DNA of 64,000 bases from Tetraselmis striata (taxonomy: Eukaryota > Chlorophyta > Chlorodendrophyceae > Chlorodendrales > Chlorodendraceae): contig VCJN01003014.1 in NCBI GenBank assembly GCA_006384855.1, positions 1 through 64,000 on the forward strand. Reading direction: 5' to 3'. Within the stretch, counting starts at the first letter, position 1. Each line of letters starts with the position of its first letter. Positions 1 through 11,590 of this stretch are shown here, one piece after another. The position numbers and the translations under genes were made by a program. Below the pieces are notes generated by a model, which saw nothing but the letters and a program-made list of their open reading frames with translations, did not search any database and was not told the origin of the DNA.

Positions 1-519
1 AAAATAAATGATGCGGCATTTTGTTTTCGCCCCGGGGATAGGACTGGCAAGAATGAAACCCTCGCAGCGTCTCTTCACCACCGTTTATCTTCACGACCCT
101 CGTCTCTTCACCACCGGCAGCGATCCGGGACGCTCCCCCCCGTTGTAGTCATCAAGAAAATTGATGCCGAAGCATCCCGCACGACTAGTTGAAGGCTTAT
201 GATTGAATTAAAGATTCTATTAGATCACCATCGTCTGAAATAACACTGCCAGGCAATATATAAATACCCGGCACTGACCACAAAGGTCTGTCCTACCAAA
301 TTGGGCGTCGGCCCATTCGAGTAATGCGAGAGTTGCTTGGGGCAAGCACCATCCCGCGGAGAAAAGCATTTCGGGAGCAGTGCGATACATATGCAACAAA
401 AAGGCAACGTGAGGGCGGGAGGACCCGACTCCATAGCTGAAAATTTTCCCCATTCCCAGACATTCTAGGGCGCCATGAAGGGAGGGACCACTGCCCAAAT
501 GATGTAGCATAAAAGCAAA
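1..519. other. intergenic, no gene recognised
   Basis: Short overlapping frames only, with no domain, no plausible splice structure and no repeat shared with the rest of the window. I see nothing supportable here. Confidence 0.5.
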
Positions 520-745
520 GCAAAGTAAAGTTCGCCCCGATTCATCGGCCGAAGCCGCCCCAGCACTTGACCTCATGCGCCAACTGCAGTTGTAGGTTTG
601 GCATAGCCATTAGACCGTTGCCTAATTCGAACCCCGAAGGGCCAATGCATCGACCGGGAAAACCCGAGACACGGGCCCGGACGATATTACGTACCCTGAA
701 ATGACAGAGCCGGGAATCGATCCAGGGACCTCATGAGTAGTATAC
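520..745 (-). mobile_element. SINE copy 1 (diverged)
   Basis: Reverse-strand copy of the tRNA-derived SINE that is best preserved at 44013-44255. It shares the 3' body, including the conserved stretches around 'TGCTGGGGCGGC', 'CTATGCCAGACCT' and 'CCCTTCGGGGTTCGAA'. The tRNA-like head (lying near 690-745 in this orientation) is diverged: the B-box-like element is recognisable but the A-box is not. No clear target-site duplication remains, so this is an old copy. Confidence 0.7.
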
Positions 746-1848
746 CTCCTTATCCGGACAGCAACGAGGCATGTTAAGGATATCGATGGCATCACGGGTA
801 CAACAAGTACTCGTAATCCGGACAGACGGCCTAGACGAGTTGGGACCAGCCGACCTGCCAGACTATCCGTGCGTCGGCCGTTCCTGTCCGCGCGTCGGCC
901 GTTTTTATGGTCCTCATTCAAGTCGCGACGTACCCCGGTACGTATCACGTCTTTATTATACGACATGAAACCGGTACGAACATGCAATGACGACTCTCAC
1001 CGCCCAACCGGTCTTGAACCGCCGACTTACATATTCGTAGTCACTCGCTCTACTATGGAGCGCCCCAATCAGACTAAGTTCCCGGATTAGATGGTCGGAT
1101 CGACCAAGGAACTCATACAAACAAAGTGTAAACCGTTGTTATTTTCGAACCTAATCCTTAGTTTATGAGGTTATTTCCTCCTTTCCGCGTTCGTATTTAC
1201 ATCGGGGCGCAGTCAGCCTGGGGCTAATCTACCGGTCCAAGGCCTTCATCGCCGTGCAACAGTCTAGCGCATCAGTACAATCACGCCAAATTGAAATTGA
1301 TTACAACGTCTAGTCTGCTGCATCTACTGATCCACTCGCTCATACTTAGTTGTTCTTAGGACCTTCGTTCTATCTCTAACCACAGTGGCGAACACGAAGT
1401 GTTATCACAGCTCAAGCTATCGGCCATCCTCCTATGTTTCCTAGTAGCCCCTCCTCCTTCCAGTGGGCTATAGCTAAGACAGCAGCGCCCCCCTGCTCTC
1501 CCTACCTAAGTCAGACCCATCCCATCCAGAGCTCAGCAGGCACGCTAAGGCAGCCAGAGGCGTCCCGCCTGCCGCTACCGAGGTGTGATGGTGGAGGGGA
1601 GCTAACCCGAATAGCTCCATGGTGCTCAGTATTTATGTACCGCTGAGCCGGCTAGCTTGGTGGGTGGGGGCTACAAAGCCCTCCATCTCGAATTTTGTTT
1701 GGCACAGTATACTACGTTTAATGGCATGATGACTTATTTATTCGTCTCGTGCATGTACCAAGCCCGCGGGTCGGGCGATACACTGTCTTTGCAATACTTG
1801 CGGGGAAAGTGCTAGTAAATTCGAAAACATGCATTCCGGGCGTATCGG
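746..1848. other. non-coding, nothing recognised
   Basis: Only short low-information frames are present. Around 840-905 there is a small internal repetition of a 'GTCGGCCGTT' motif. No gene or element is supported. Confidence 0.4.
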
Positions 1849-1912
1849 CTAAAAACGTCCGCAGTTCTTGGGTTGAGGCGCTGATAGTTGCGGGCGTGCG
1901 TCCGGCTTGGGG

Positions 1913-2308
1913 TTATTGGGTGCCTTGCCGGCGGAGAGTATATCCGTAGGTGGGCCGCAAGGGGGTCGTCCGGCGCGGGGGGCGACGGGGGCGGTGAGCC
2001 TCTGCCGCGAGCTGGGCCATGCGGGACGCATGGGCTGGTTTGTTGGTTGTGGAGGTATGCTCGAGGGGGGCGGTGGCCTCCGAGGCCTCTCTTGTCGCGG
2101 TGGGGGCTTGGGCTGCGGCCGGTGGAGCCGGCTCGGGGTGCGGGGCTGGATCGACGCTTGTCGCTGGCTGATCGACTTCCGGTATAGGTGGCGAGTCGTC
2201 GCCGTCCATCACCGTGTCGTGAGGGGCTGCCGTGGCCGGAGGATGGGCCGCTTGTAGCTGGCTAGTTGGTGGTGGCGGGAGCTCCCGGGGGAGCTGGCCG
2301 TGGTGCAT
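1913..2308 (-). other. Pro/Ala-rich open frame, unassigned
   Basis: An open frame of about 130 residues rich in Pro, Ala and Thr (segments like PPIPEVDQP and PEPAPPAAA). The composition resembles the disordered N-terminus of a retroelement Gag, but there is no capsid or zinc-knuckle signature. It lies next to the tandem duplication at 2717-3165, which is also open on the minus strand. It could equally be a GC-rich chance frame; I do not assign a function. Confidence 0.2.
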
Positions 2309-2716
2309 CGCCGACTGGTCGGCTGTAGTCGGCGCCGGTTAGTGAACAGTCGCCATCCTCTCCCGCCCATGTAGGTGCATGTTACTCGCTACGACGGGTT
2401 TTGCGTCGGATCCCGTGTTAGTGAGTCTAGCTCTGCTCAACCCTGCCGGAGCGGCGGCAGCCGGCATAGGGGCGCGTCGGGTCACCGCCCGGACGTCTTG
2501 AGTTTATGTGTATACCCCGAGCTTGGGGCCGAGGGTACGGATCGGGTTCAGGAACATACGGCTGCGGCGCAGGTCGACCCCGTCACACGGCTGCGGGTCG
2601 CCAGATCGCTGAATAGCAGTGCGACTTGTGTGGCACAACCGGTACCATGGGAAAGATCGATTGGGGGCTTGCGGGACTGGCGGCTCAAAACGCGGAGGAG
2701 ACGGCGGACAGCAGGT

Positions 2717-3165
2717 GGGAGTCGGGTGCCTGTGATTTTATTTCGCAGCATTGGGTGTTGGGATCTTGGGGGGTTGGGCTCTGCCGTTGCGAGGCGCATC
2801 GATAGTGGCGCCGACTGCGGCGTTCTGTTGCTCCTCGGGTATGTTGATGTCCATGTTGGCTGTAGTGATAGCTAGTCTCTTGTGGAGCCTGCTCTTCGCG
2901 CCTCGGTGAGCGCTGGCCGGCAGTTGGCCTGGGGCGGGCAACAGTTGGAAGTCGGGTGCCTGCGATTTTTTTAGGCAGCGAAGGTTGTTCGGATCATGGG
3001 GGGTTGGGTCATGCTGCCGCGCGGCGCATCGAGAGTGGCGCGCGCCGACTGCGGCCTTCTGTTGCTCCTCGGGTCTGTTGATGTCCACGGTGACTGTAGT
3101 GATGGTCTCCTGTGGAGCCTGCTCTTCACGCCTCTGTGGGCGCTGGCCGGCAGTTGGCCTGGTGG
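2717..3165. repeat. tandem duplication of ~225 bp
   Basis: Two adjacent diverged copies (about 2717-2943 and 2947-3165). Both begin with 'GTCGGGTGCCTG' and contain the shared stretches 'CTGTTGCTCCTCGGGT' and 'GTGGAGCCTGCTCTTC', ending at 'GCTGGCCGGCAGTTGGCCT'. On the minus strand both are open in one frame (ORF 2738-3220) with a repeated 'PEEQQ(K/N)AAVGA' block, so the duplication kept frame. No recognisable domain. Confidence 0.65.
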
Positions 3166-3518
3166 TGGGTCGTCCGGTCATCGGGCTGTCCACCGTTTCA
3201 CATGAGTACACTATCATCACCAGTAGAGCCGCGTTGGCTCGTCCGGATTTAGTACATAAGCAGTAGTTCGCCCGGTGTTAATAAAGGCCGGCTGGAAAGT
3301 GAGAATTTCTAGTCAGTACGCCAGCGTGGTGCACGGGCCATGTGCAGGGACCGGCCAGGAGCTACCGTTGGATCAAGCACAGAAGGATAGAACTGAGCGC
3401 GAGGTGTACCGCGCCCGACTCTCGGTGCGACCGAGTGTGGGGGCCCTTGACGTTCCGCCTGAAGCCGTCCATTTCCGCGAGTAGAGCCTTGCCCTGCTCG
3501 CCTAGCCTGCCGCCCTCC

Positions 3519-4262
3519 TAACCGCTTTTCCGGTTACATGTGTTGCTTAATGGTACGGGTTACTAGTTAACAAGTCGCTGCGCCCCTTCGTGTGCAGCAC
3601 GAGTAGACATAAAAGCAGCCGCAACAGTTGAGCATGCCATCTTTCAGTGTCGTTGTGTTACACACAGCGATTTACTGTCCCGTAACATGTTGCGGGCAAG
3701 GTGACATGTTGCTTTGGACCACACCCGGCTCACCATCCGTGTGTGTAATTCTCATCCGTTCGTCCGTGCGTCACCATAGCAGATGAAGACGACCCCGTCG
3801 CCGAGCCGACGCTCGAATCACTTCAAGCGGACATGCATGCCCATTCTACATTGCTGCTAGAGCTCACATCGCCGTTGGCCAAACTGACGGCTCGTGGACG
3901 CGATATTGATGGAGACGGATGTAACAATCGAGTCGACATTCGTCGTCTCAAAAGAACAACTCTTGCCACATGGCAGCATTATACGGTACATATACCCGCA
4001 ATCGCAGGTACACATAGTATTATTAGTACTCGTACACATAGTACGGATATTGATTCGTAGTACATCGTAATCGTATACTTGTCACACTACATTCCTCCCT
4101 CCCGCAGCGAGACATCAATTCTGTGATCGAAACTGTGACCTCTGGGTCCATGGACCGAAAACCATGCTCCGAAACCAGCGTAACATCGAGGCGACATTCG
4201 TCTCAAAAGAACAACTCTTGCCAGTCCAGAGCGGCCGTGTCGGTTCAAAATCTGCGAGTGGA
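3519..4262 (+). mobile_element. 5' fragment of the tyrosine-recombinase element
   Basis: Aligns to the left end of the intact element at 36409. It shows the A-repeat (the 'CAGCACGAGTAGACATAAAA' block), the segment around 'CCACACCCGGCTC', and the start of the Gag-like ORF (residues like EPTLESLQADM at about 3807-3840). It loses frame early. A later block (4224-4262) matches the Gag region again, so about 260 bp of other sequence lies between, bordered by a short direct repeat ending 'AACAACTCTTGCCA' (near 3937 and 4192). No recombinase remains. Confidence 0.7.
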
Positions 4263-5231
4263 CGTTTTATTCTCTGAGTCCCAAAAACCTGTCAGCCTTG
4301 ACATCAACTTTGCATCCTACTACCCTTCCCGTCATACCTGCCCGGAGCGTACGCCCGTCTTCGGGCTGCAACACCACGTAATTTTCCAACCTTGTAAGGC
4401 GGAATGCTGGGGTGCGGCCGCCGTAGCGCTGACATTAATTTTAATTCCGGCGTAAAGGACAACAGGCGGCGCACTACTTTGTAATGGGTTCCCATGGGGC
4501 CCCGTACATGGCTACATGGCTACCACTACCAATATACCAGACTGACTACCACTACCAATATATCAGACTGTCTACCGGTGAGCAAGTCGGACCGCGACCT
4601 GCTATAGATAGCACACACACACATGCATGCATGCATGCTTGCATGCATGCATATGTATAATGTAGTCGTTCCTATGCCATATATCTATATCAGGGGCCCG
4701 TGTCTGTACGTAGAGTGAATACGTACGACATTACACTGCTCCTCGTACAGCACCAGGAGCACTGTTCTGTTACATATTCATGGTACGTACCTACAACGAC
4801 ATGTATTCGTACTACGAGTTATTGTTTTGCAGGTAATTGTACAACAAACATGAGCTGAACCGTCGTCGTGAATGGTCTTGTTGCATGGTATGTACCTAGA
4901 TACGGCTAGCATGCAACGGCAATCTTAGGATTACACCACAGCTCTGTATTATAGATGCGCCGGGCGACGGTACTTGCATCATGTGAGAAAAGTGATTTGG
5001 AGGCCTGTTGGAGATTTACAACAAGAATTGGCGCTGCTGCTGCTGCTGCTGGCGGCATGTAAGAATACATAGGAAAATCATTTGCGTTTTGGCAGGGAAG
5101 GGAGAGCCTCAAGCCCAGGCGGGAAAGGGGGGGGGGGGGGGGGGGGGGATCCAGCTTCCTCTATACTCCTGTATGGGCGGTGCTGCCCGAGTGAGGAGAC
5201 TGTAGACTGCAGCATGTGCTGTATATCCTGA
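4263..5231. repeat. non-coding with simple repeats
   Basis: Contains a two-copy tandem repeat near 4522-4575 (ACCACTACCAATATA units), a (CA)n run followed by (CATG)n at about 4611-4655, a (CTG)n stretch near 5033-5051 and a 22-nt G run at 5127-5148. It is downstream of the EF-hand gene and probably holds that gene's 3' UTR. No coding feature. Confidence 0.5.
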
Positions 5232-6911
5232 CTATGCGGCCTCTGCTTGTGAGGACACAGTGGCCCAGTGCACCATGCGGTTCATGCCCTCCAGGCTCAT
5301 GAGGTCCACCAGCTCCGGATACTTGCGCCACGCGTACTCCCACTCCGCCTGGCTGATCCCATTGCTGCCGTCCTGGTCGAGGTCGGCGAAGATCTGCGCC
5401 ACTGCCGCCGGCACCTCGCTCTCCACCTCGGAGCGCAGCAGCTCGGTGACCGCAGCTGCGTCGCCTTGGCGCCCCCCGGGACGCCCCAGCACGTCGCTCT
5501 GATCCATCAGCCAGGGCACAGCCGCACTCACCTGCGTTGCGCGGCATTGTCCATGCCCCAGGTCAGCACATCAAAGGTCCAACAGCCAGACAAGCAGCCC
5601 AAAACGACTCTTGCATGGCCAATGCCCTGGAGCACCACTGCACCATAATAGAAATCCGCTCTCAGGGGGGGGGGGGGGGGGGGAATCAACGAAGCAAAAT
5701 TTGACGGAAATGTCTGAGGTAATGCTCTACAACTGTATGGATGTTAGGATGCAGGTCGTGGGTGGCGGTGCCGTGAGGCAGGGGGCCTTGGGGCGCGGGC
5801 GCTCACCAGCCGCAGATGGCTGTGGAGCATGCCCTTCAGCTCCGCCTGGTTGATCTGGCCGCTGCCGTTGAAGTCCGCCATGCAGAAGATGAGCCCCGCG
5901 CGCTCGTCGGCCTGCGGAGGGAATGCACGACCCAATTGGCATGAGCTGGGGTCTGCGCTGAGATGTTGACGCCAGTGCCGGTGTGTTGACTGGGATGCTG
6001 CTGTGCCTGCCTTTCAGTAGCGCATGCACTCTCACTGATGGTGCACCCTCATGCCCATTTGTTCCGGGTATTACAACCGCCTGGAACGCATTGCAGTGTG
6101 GCCACACGCTCGCTACCTGTTTGTCCGTGAGCAGCAGGTGAAGCGCGCGGCCCAGCACCTCCACGCGGCTGCGCCCCCGTGCCCCGCTGTCAGCGCCGCC
6201 GGGCTTGCCCAGAAAGCCCTGCCCCAGGCACAGGCCGGCCAGCCCCTGTGCCAGCGCGGCCCGCAGGCCTGCGTCCGCTGCGAGCAGCGCAAACCCTCGC
6301 GAGCAGCTCAGCTCAGGCCGCACCTGTGGCGGGATGAGTGTAGCGGAGGCAATTATGAGTTTGGAGGGGGGGGGGGGGGGGGGGAGGGGGGGGGGCTGTC
6401 AGCCCTTCCCCACAAGTCTACACAAACCCCCTTCATCGGATTTTAAAGCCTGCACTCACATCTCCCAAGAGTGAGCGCTCTGTGACCAAAACATCCCTGC
6501 CGTCATTCCTCAGTAAATGCGATATCCAGCATGCCAATGTAGCAGCCTCAGCATCCATAGTTTACTACTCGTGCCATGCCAAGAGAACATTCCCGCAGTA
6601 GTGGCAATGTCACCAGCAATCATACAGTCCATCCCTGGCCGGGCGCGTGCCTTTGACAGCTCCACACTGGCAGCCACCAAGCAGTCGTTTTTGTCCTCCA
6701 GGAGCGCCGCGACATCCGGCACACCCGGCTGGAACTGCGGCGCTGCTGCGGAGAGCGCCATCACCACCGCAGCCACCTCCTGATCCTGAATGCTCTCCAC
6801 TGTCGTGCGCAAGCTGGAGTCTGAGGGCGGGCCTGGCCCTGTGGGTTGCGACGATGGCGGGGTGGGGCGCGCCACAGCTATCTGGAGTGGGCACCGGGTG
6901 GGCACAGCCAT
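5232..6911 (-). CDS. EF-hand calcium-binding protein
   Basis: Predicted Ca2+-binding protein of 309 aa. Exons (high to low): 6911-6614, 6479-6460, 6323-6117, 5911-5807, 5531-5232. All have GT/AG borders and the phases fit throughout. Two canonical EF-hand loops are visible: DFNGSGQINQAE (about residues 188-199) and DQDGSNGISQAE (about 262-273), with acidic residues at loop positions 1 and 3, Ile at 8 and Glu at 12. The N-terminal half is Ala/Pro-rich and carries no domain I recognise. Exon 2 is only 20 nt. Introns 2, 3 and 4 hold or border long G runs (6366-6395, 5665-5683), which are poly(C) in the sense strand. The start is the first ATG, 124 bp below the COQ10 stop. Specific function (sensor, flagellar, channel-linked) cannot be told. 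Confidence 0.8.
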
Positions 6912-7035
6912 GAGCGCGGAGGCTTACAGCCTGGTGTTTGGGTGGAAACACCAACACACACCCATGCATTGGACATACATGCGCGGGATCATGCATCCCA
7001 TGATACATCATTTTTGACGAGCGTGTGCATTTGTG

Positions 7036-8157
7036 CTAATGCGCAGCGTAGGGGAGGGGGAGGGGAGGGATTCTGGGCTCATAGGGGAGCGCCACCTTCC
7101 GACACCGCGCCTCAAACGCTTTGACCTGCTGGCGTGTGACGTCATTGAACACAACATCGACGGCGGACTGCAACAACGAATTGCTTACGCCAAACTCCAC
7201 GGTGAAGTCTACTGCGGTGTGGTCCGGCTTGCCTGCGCAAGTATGCGATGCAAGTTGAGCATCACCAATCGCTCAGTCGCTTTCGTCTGGCTGCAAGCAC
7301 GCGCTCACAGGCATCATCGCCCTACAGCAGTGGCACCTGGAACCTCCTTGAACTGCCAGCTGCTAGTGAGCGTAGTGAACGTCGGGGACTTGATGGCCTT
7401 AATGCTTATTCGCCTTCCTGCGCGGTCCAGCTTCACCCGCGACGTGTAGTCCTCCCGAAAGACACGAAATCCGATCCCCATCTCCGCAATCATTTCCGTC
7501 TCCGATGGCCTGCGATTGCCCACCGATGCTGTTAGACACATCCCCCCCACAAACATCCGCGACAAGTATTTGAACTGGCTGAGCAGTCTTGGCTATTGCT
7601 TGAGGTCAGGCATCCGGGTTCAGTGGAGGGGTTCATGAGTTGACAGTGGCGTCCAGAGGCGGCTGAGAGTGCCGTAGTTGGGCATTGACATAAAGCCGCC
7701 CACTGAGACAACCACGAGCGCCCAGCGTCGCGGTGTTCAGCAGTAAGGAGCAGCGTTACGTTTGCTGGGCGTACTGACTGGCGGGAACTTGGGCTTGCAC
7801 GCACCTCTTGAGCACCTGGGAGTGCACGCAGAAGGGAAGGAAGTGCTTGTACTCGTCCACGTTGGCAACCACATCGAAAAACAAGTCGGGCGGGACGCTG
7901 ACCACGCGCCGCTCGCGGTGCGTCTGCAGCTGCCCTGATGAGCTACCCAGCGAGAAGAAGGGACGAGCTGAGGATCCCAACGTCCCGGCTGCCGGAGGTG
8001 GAGGCCACGGACAGGCGAGCGCGGCGACGTTTTCTGGCCCGTTGAACCGCGGGCTGTGTTCGGCGGCGGGAGACGCAGCGGGGGGCAGCGCGGTGGCGCT
8101 CAGCAGTCGGCAGGCGCGGGACGCGCGGCCAGTCAGCCGCGCGACCTGCCCCAACAT
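7036..8157 (-). CDS. COQ10: Coenzyme Q-binding protein COQ10 (START domain), mitochondrial
   Basis: Homolog of COQ10, which binds ubiquinone and supports its use in the respiratory chain at the inner mitochondrial membrane. Exons: 8157-7805, 7509-7337, 7232-7036; phases join exactly to give 240 aa. The first ~75 residues are Ala/Arg/Ser-rich with few acids, fitting a mitochondrial presequence. The START/polyketide-cyclase-like domain follows: 'HRERRVVSVPPDLFFDVVAN' then 'VDEYKHFLPFC', 'AEMGIGFRVF', 'YTSRVKL', 'WQFKEVPG', 'TAVDFTVEFG' and C-terminal 'VKAFEARC', which is the order seen in the family. Length is close to other COQ10 proteins. The EF-hand gene follows in the same orientation after 124 bp. 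I am confident of family and exon structure; the localisation is inferred. Confidence 0.92.
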
Positions 8158-8808
8158 CTTGGACTAAAATTGATGCGGCGCTGGGTCCAAGGTTGAAAAG
8201 TAAGGCGCAGGTGGCTGACAGCGACTGACAATCTGCCTTGTGAAGGGTCTGCGTGGCTGCCTGCTCGACCAAATGTAGAAGCGCAAACAGGGGTACAGTA
8301 CAGTACGAACAGCGGATCGACGGGACAATAACCCGAGGGACCGAGAACCCTCAGCATCCGGCTGTGCCACCCGCGCGAGAACATCAAACGTATATTTACA
8401 TCGGGGCTTTCACAAAAACGCACTACAAAGAGAACTAAGAGCAATTATGAGAGGTTGCCAGCAAAAGAGATACTTAAGCCTGAAAACAAGGTCGAACATC
8501 AAACTCAACCAGGACTCAACAGTCAATAGTTTATAGGGCGGAAGTTCGGCAATTAATAGTTAGAAATCGAGTACAGGAATCGAATAGTAGAAATACTGTG
8601 GAACAGAGACGGTGGCAGAGTCTAACAGAAGCAAATCCCCAGAAAACCATTTACACTATACACTTGGCCGTAGTTTAATGGATAGTTTGAAAAAATGAAA
8701 TTCAAACCCCGAATTCGAATAGGACCATCATAACTTGATTTGTCGCTTTAGGTGCCCGCCCTCTTTTTTCTGAGCTCCTTTTTTTTCTCCTGCTGCATCC
8801 ACATGTAC
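8158..8808. other. upstream region of COQ10
   Basis: No gene. Probably contains the COQ10 promoter. A ~50-bp stretch (8440-8490, 'GGTTGCCAGCAA' region) has a diverged relative at 15583-15635. T-rich runs occur at 8764-8790 just before the TIR element. Confidence 0.4.
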
Positions 8809-10156
8809 TACACCCCTCCACATAAGTTTGGGGTCCCTTTTCGGCAGTCTCAAGACTTCAGAAGTCTAGGGTACCTGAACGTAGGTTATATGAGATGAAA
8901 CCCTGGAATCTCAGAGGGTTTTATAAGACCTGCATAACGAGTGGCTCAAACCGAAGCTTAAAGACCTTTGACTAGGGTGTCACGCTGCACTTGGTGCGTG
9001 GATGGGCGTCGCCTGCAACTGCACCAAAACCAGGGTCGGTATCGCGCACACGCCGACGCGCGTGAATAGACAACCACACGGCGGGATGGCCATGGACGCG
9101 TGAGGAAACACATTGGTGAGGGGCTCGGGTGCATTTGGTTGGGGTGCAGCCGTGTGGGTGGCTGCTAGTACATGTCGCGTTGCGATACTGACATGGCATC
9201 AGTGTTGGCCACGCTCAGCAACACCCCCTCGGCTTTAAAACACTATAACTTCTCAGGGTTTGCTCAGAAAAAACATTTTAAAAATACCACGCAATTCCTC
9301 GTTCAAATCTGCGTCAAAATCAGTCTTCCAATATCAAAAATCGATATTTGGGGCCCCGGGAAAAATCCCCAAAGATGATCATCCAAGTTGCCCCTCACTG
9401 CCTCATGTGCCCACCCATGTCGGGCGCGTGGCTTTGCGCCAAGTGCGTGTCTAAGCCCCATACTCGGTTGCGCGAGAGGATTATGTGTGTGGATGACCAC
9501 GGACCACCAACACTTGGCATGTGCCGCCTCCTAGCGATACACACACCTACCAGCCAAAATGCCATTTTCCACAGCATTTTTCAAGGAATTTCATATTAAT
9601 TAAAGTCCACGCCCCTACCGCGCCACCCCGCCCACGAAACGGTGCAACTGGCATTCCACCACGCGCCCCCATAGTAGAGCATTGCCCTACGCCAAGGGGG
9701 CCATCGAACGTCTCTCCTACGTGCGTTCGCCACAGAAACAGCAGCATTTTCACTCCAAAACTGCCCCCCACAGTGGCCAACTTGTCGTTGGGGTGTCACG
9801 TCGTGCCTATAGCGACATGCTTTCAGTGGCCTACACGCACGGTGTGTGCAACTTATGCCAAGGGCCGTATTCACCGAGTTTGGTGCGACGAGTGCCGCTA
9901 TTTCCATAGGTTTGGACGGTTGGCGCAACCCACAATTTTCTAGCGCCAACGCATCATGCAATGATTCCGCGTTTTTTCAAGGGCGCCCACAAATGGTCGT
10001 GTTGTCGCGCGGGTGGGTATAAAGCGCACAATAGGCGTTTGCCCGAACTATTCCCACTGTAGTTGGCATGTATGCACATGCAGCCGGCGTTATCCTCGCC
10101 CATGCATGCGCTTTGCGACCTAAAATGCAAAACCCGGACTTATGTGGAGGGGTGTA
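8809..10156 (+). mobile_element. TA-flanked TIR DNA transposon, copy 1
   Basis: Element 8811-10154 (1344 bp) is bounded by 17-bp terminal inverted repeats CACCCCTCCACATAAGT and flanked by TA on both sides (8809-8810, 10155-10156). A second copy lies inverted at 44609-45879 with the same ends and TA flanks. TA targets suggest the Tc1/mariner-type or a related superfamily, but I see no DDE/D transposase motif. Both copies share a stretch rich in Cys (e.g. VWCDEC...FHRFGRLAQP, near 9860-9940), which may be a relic of a coding region. Probably non-autonomous. Confidence 0.8.
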
Positions 10157-10670
10157 CAAAGAACTGTGAAAAGCGCTGCAAAAGATGCAATTTGGCGGTT
10201 ATATAATTGATGGTGATGTCATGCAAGCACACATTGGCCGGCTAGCTATTGCCTCAGGGATAACATGCACAAGAGATGACAATTATGAAGAAAAACCACA
10301 TGATTACAGTGTTGAAGTATTAGCCCCTTGCCCTCCCGGCCGAAGCCTACCTATCGTATGCCGGCATCGCAGTTTCGAGGGCGCTGAGATAAGCGAACAC
10401 GATGGGCGACCTGCACTTCGTCGTCCAGTTGCCGTTGCCGCGGAGCAGCTTGTGTAGTCTATTCGCAGCTTTACCAGGATCCGGATCGTCTGCATGCTTG
10501 CCCATTTCAAACTTGCCGCCGAAGAACCGTTCAAGACAATTGTCGAGGGGGGGGGGGGGGGGGGGGGCGAGGGGGGGGGCTTCCGCATCTGCGCCCATAC
10601 CCCGCCGTTCGTTTTGTTATTCTCAGGTGAGATGCACGGGAACAACGCGAGGTGCGCATGCTGCACATCA
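10157..10670. other. non-coding with long G run
   Basis: No gene recognised. Contains a 21-nt G run at 10547-10567 followed closely by a second shorter one (10571-10579). Confidence 0.4.
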
Positions 10671-11590
10671 GCACATGCAAACCGTTTGGGGGGGGGGGGG
10701 GGGGGGAGGGGGGGAGCTAGGGCCCCCCACACGGAAGGCTCGCCGGGAATAACGCAGCTCCAATAAAATGCTCCGAAACCAGTTCTGAAACCGTCGCCGC
10801 AACGCCCGGATGCTGCCCAATATGGTGGCTATTCCAGCTAAAATCATGGTGGCATAGTGGACTATATATAGCCAGCACATGGTATGATTTGCAGCTAGAA
10901 ACGTGGCGATTGCTATCCGAGTACATATTTGCTGCCGCTCCGTAGAGTACATACACCGCAGTAGTGTTTATACCGCACAATATGGCAGTGCATATATACC
11001 ATCAACCGAAAAGTGCGCAGAATCTGTTCTCGCGCTGGGGAATACCAGACAGTATATATATGACTACAACATATCAGCACATACAAACCGTTTGGGGGGG
11101 GGGGGGGGGGGGGGGGGCTAGGGTCCCCCACACGGAAGGCTCGCGGGGAATAACGCCGCTCCAATAAAATGCTCCGAAACCAGTGCTGAAACCGTCGCCG
11201 CAACGCCCGGATGCTGCCCAATATGGTGGCTATTCCAGCTCAAATCATGTTGGCATAGTGGACTATATATAGCCAGCACATGGTATGATTTGCATCTCGA
11301 AATGTGGCGATTGCTATCCGAGTATATATTTCCTGCCGCTCCGTAGCGTACATACACCGCAGTGTTTATACCGCACAATATGGCAGTGCATGTATACCAC
11401 CAACCGAAAAGTGCGCAGAATCTGTTCTCGCACTGGGGATGGCTAGACATTCTATGTATATATATGACTACGTATCAGCACATACAAACAGTTTGGGGGG
11501 CGGGGGCTAGGGCCCCCACACATGGAATGCTCGCCGGGACCAACGTAGCTCCAAAAAATGCTCCGAAATCAGTGCTGAAAACGTCGCCGC
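10671..11590. repeat. tandem ~400-bp repeats, 2 full and 1 partial copy
   Basis: Units begin at 10671, 11077 and 11478 with 'GCACAT(G/A)CAAAC(C/A)GTTTGGG'. Each continues through a G run, 'CCACACGGAAGGCTCGC' and 'AATGCTCCGAAACCAG', then an AT-rich half with 'GACTATATATAGCCAGCACA'. Copies 1 and 2 are very similar; copy 3 is truncated or diverged after about 11580. The G run shrinks from 19+7 and 24 nt in copies 1 and 2 to 6 nt in copy 3. Frames found in all copies look like chance; no domain is present. Confidence 0.85.

Noticed and set aside
9521..9943. 140-codon ORF in the TIR element as a host gene
   Set aside because: It lies wholly within a repeated mobile element, is only partly open in the second copy, and has no recognised domain.
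10671..11590. CRISPR-like or LTR pair
   Set aside because: Units are adjacent, ~400 bp long and tandem; there are no spacers, no TG...CA ends and no coding interior.
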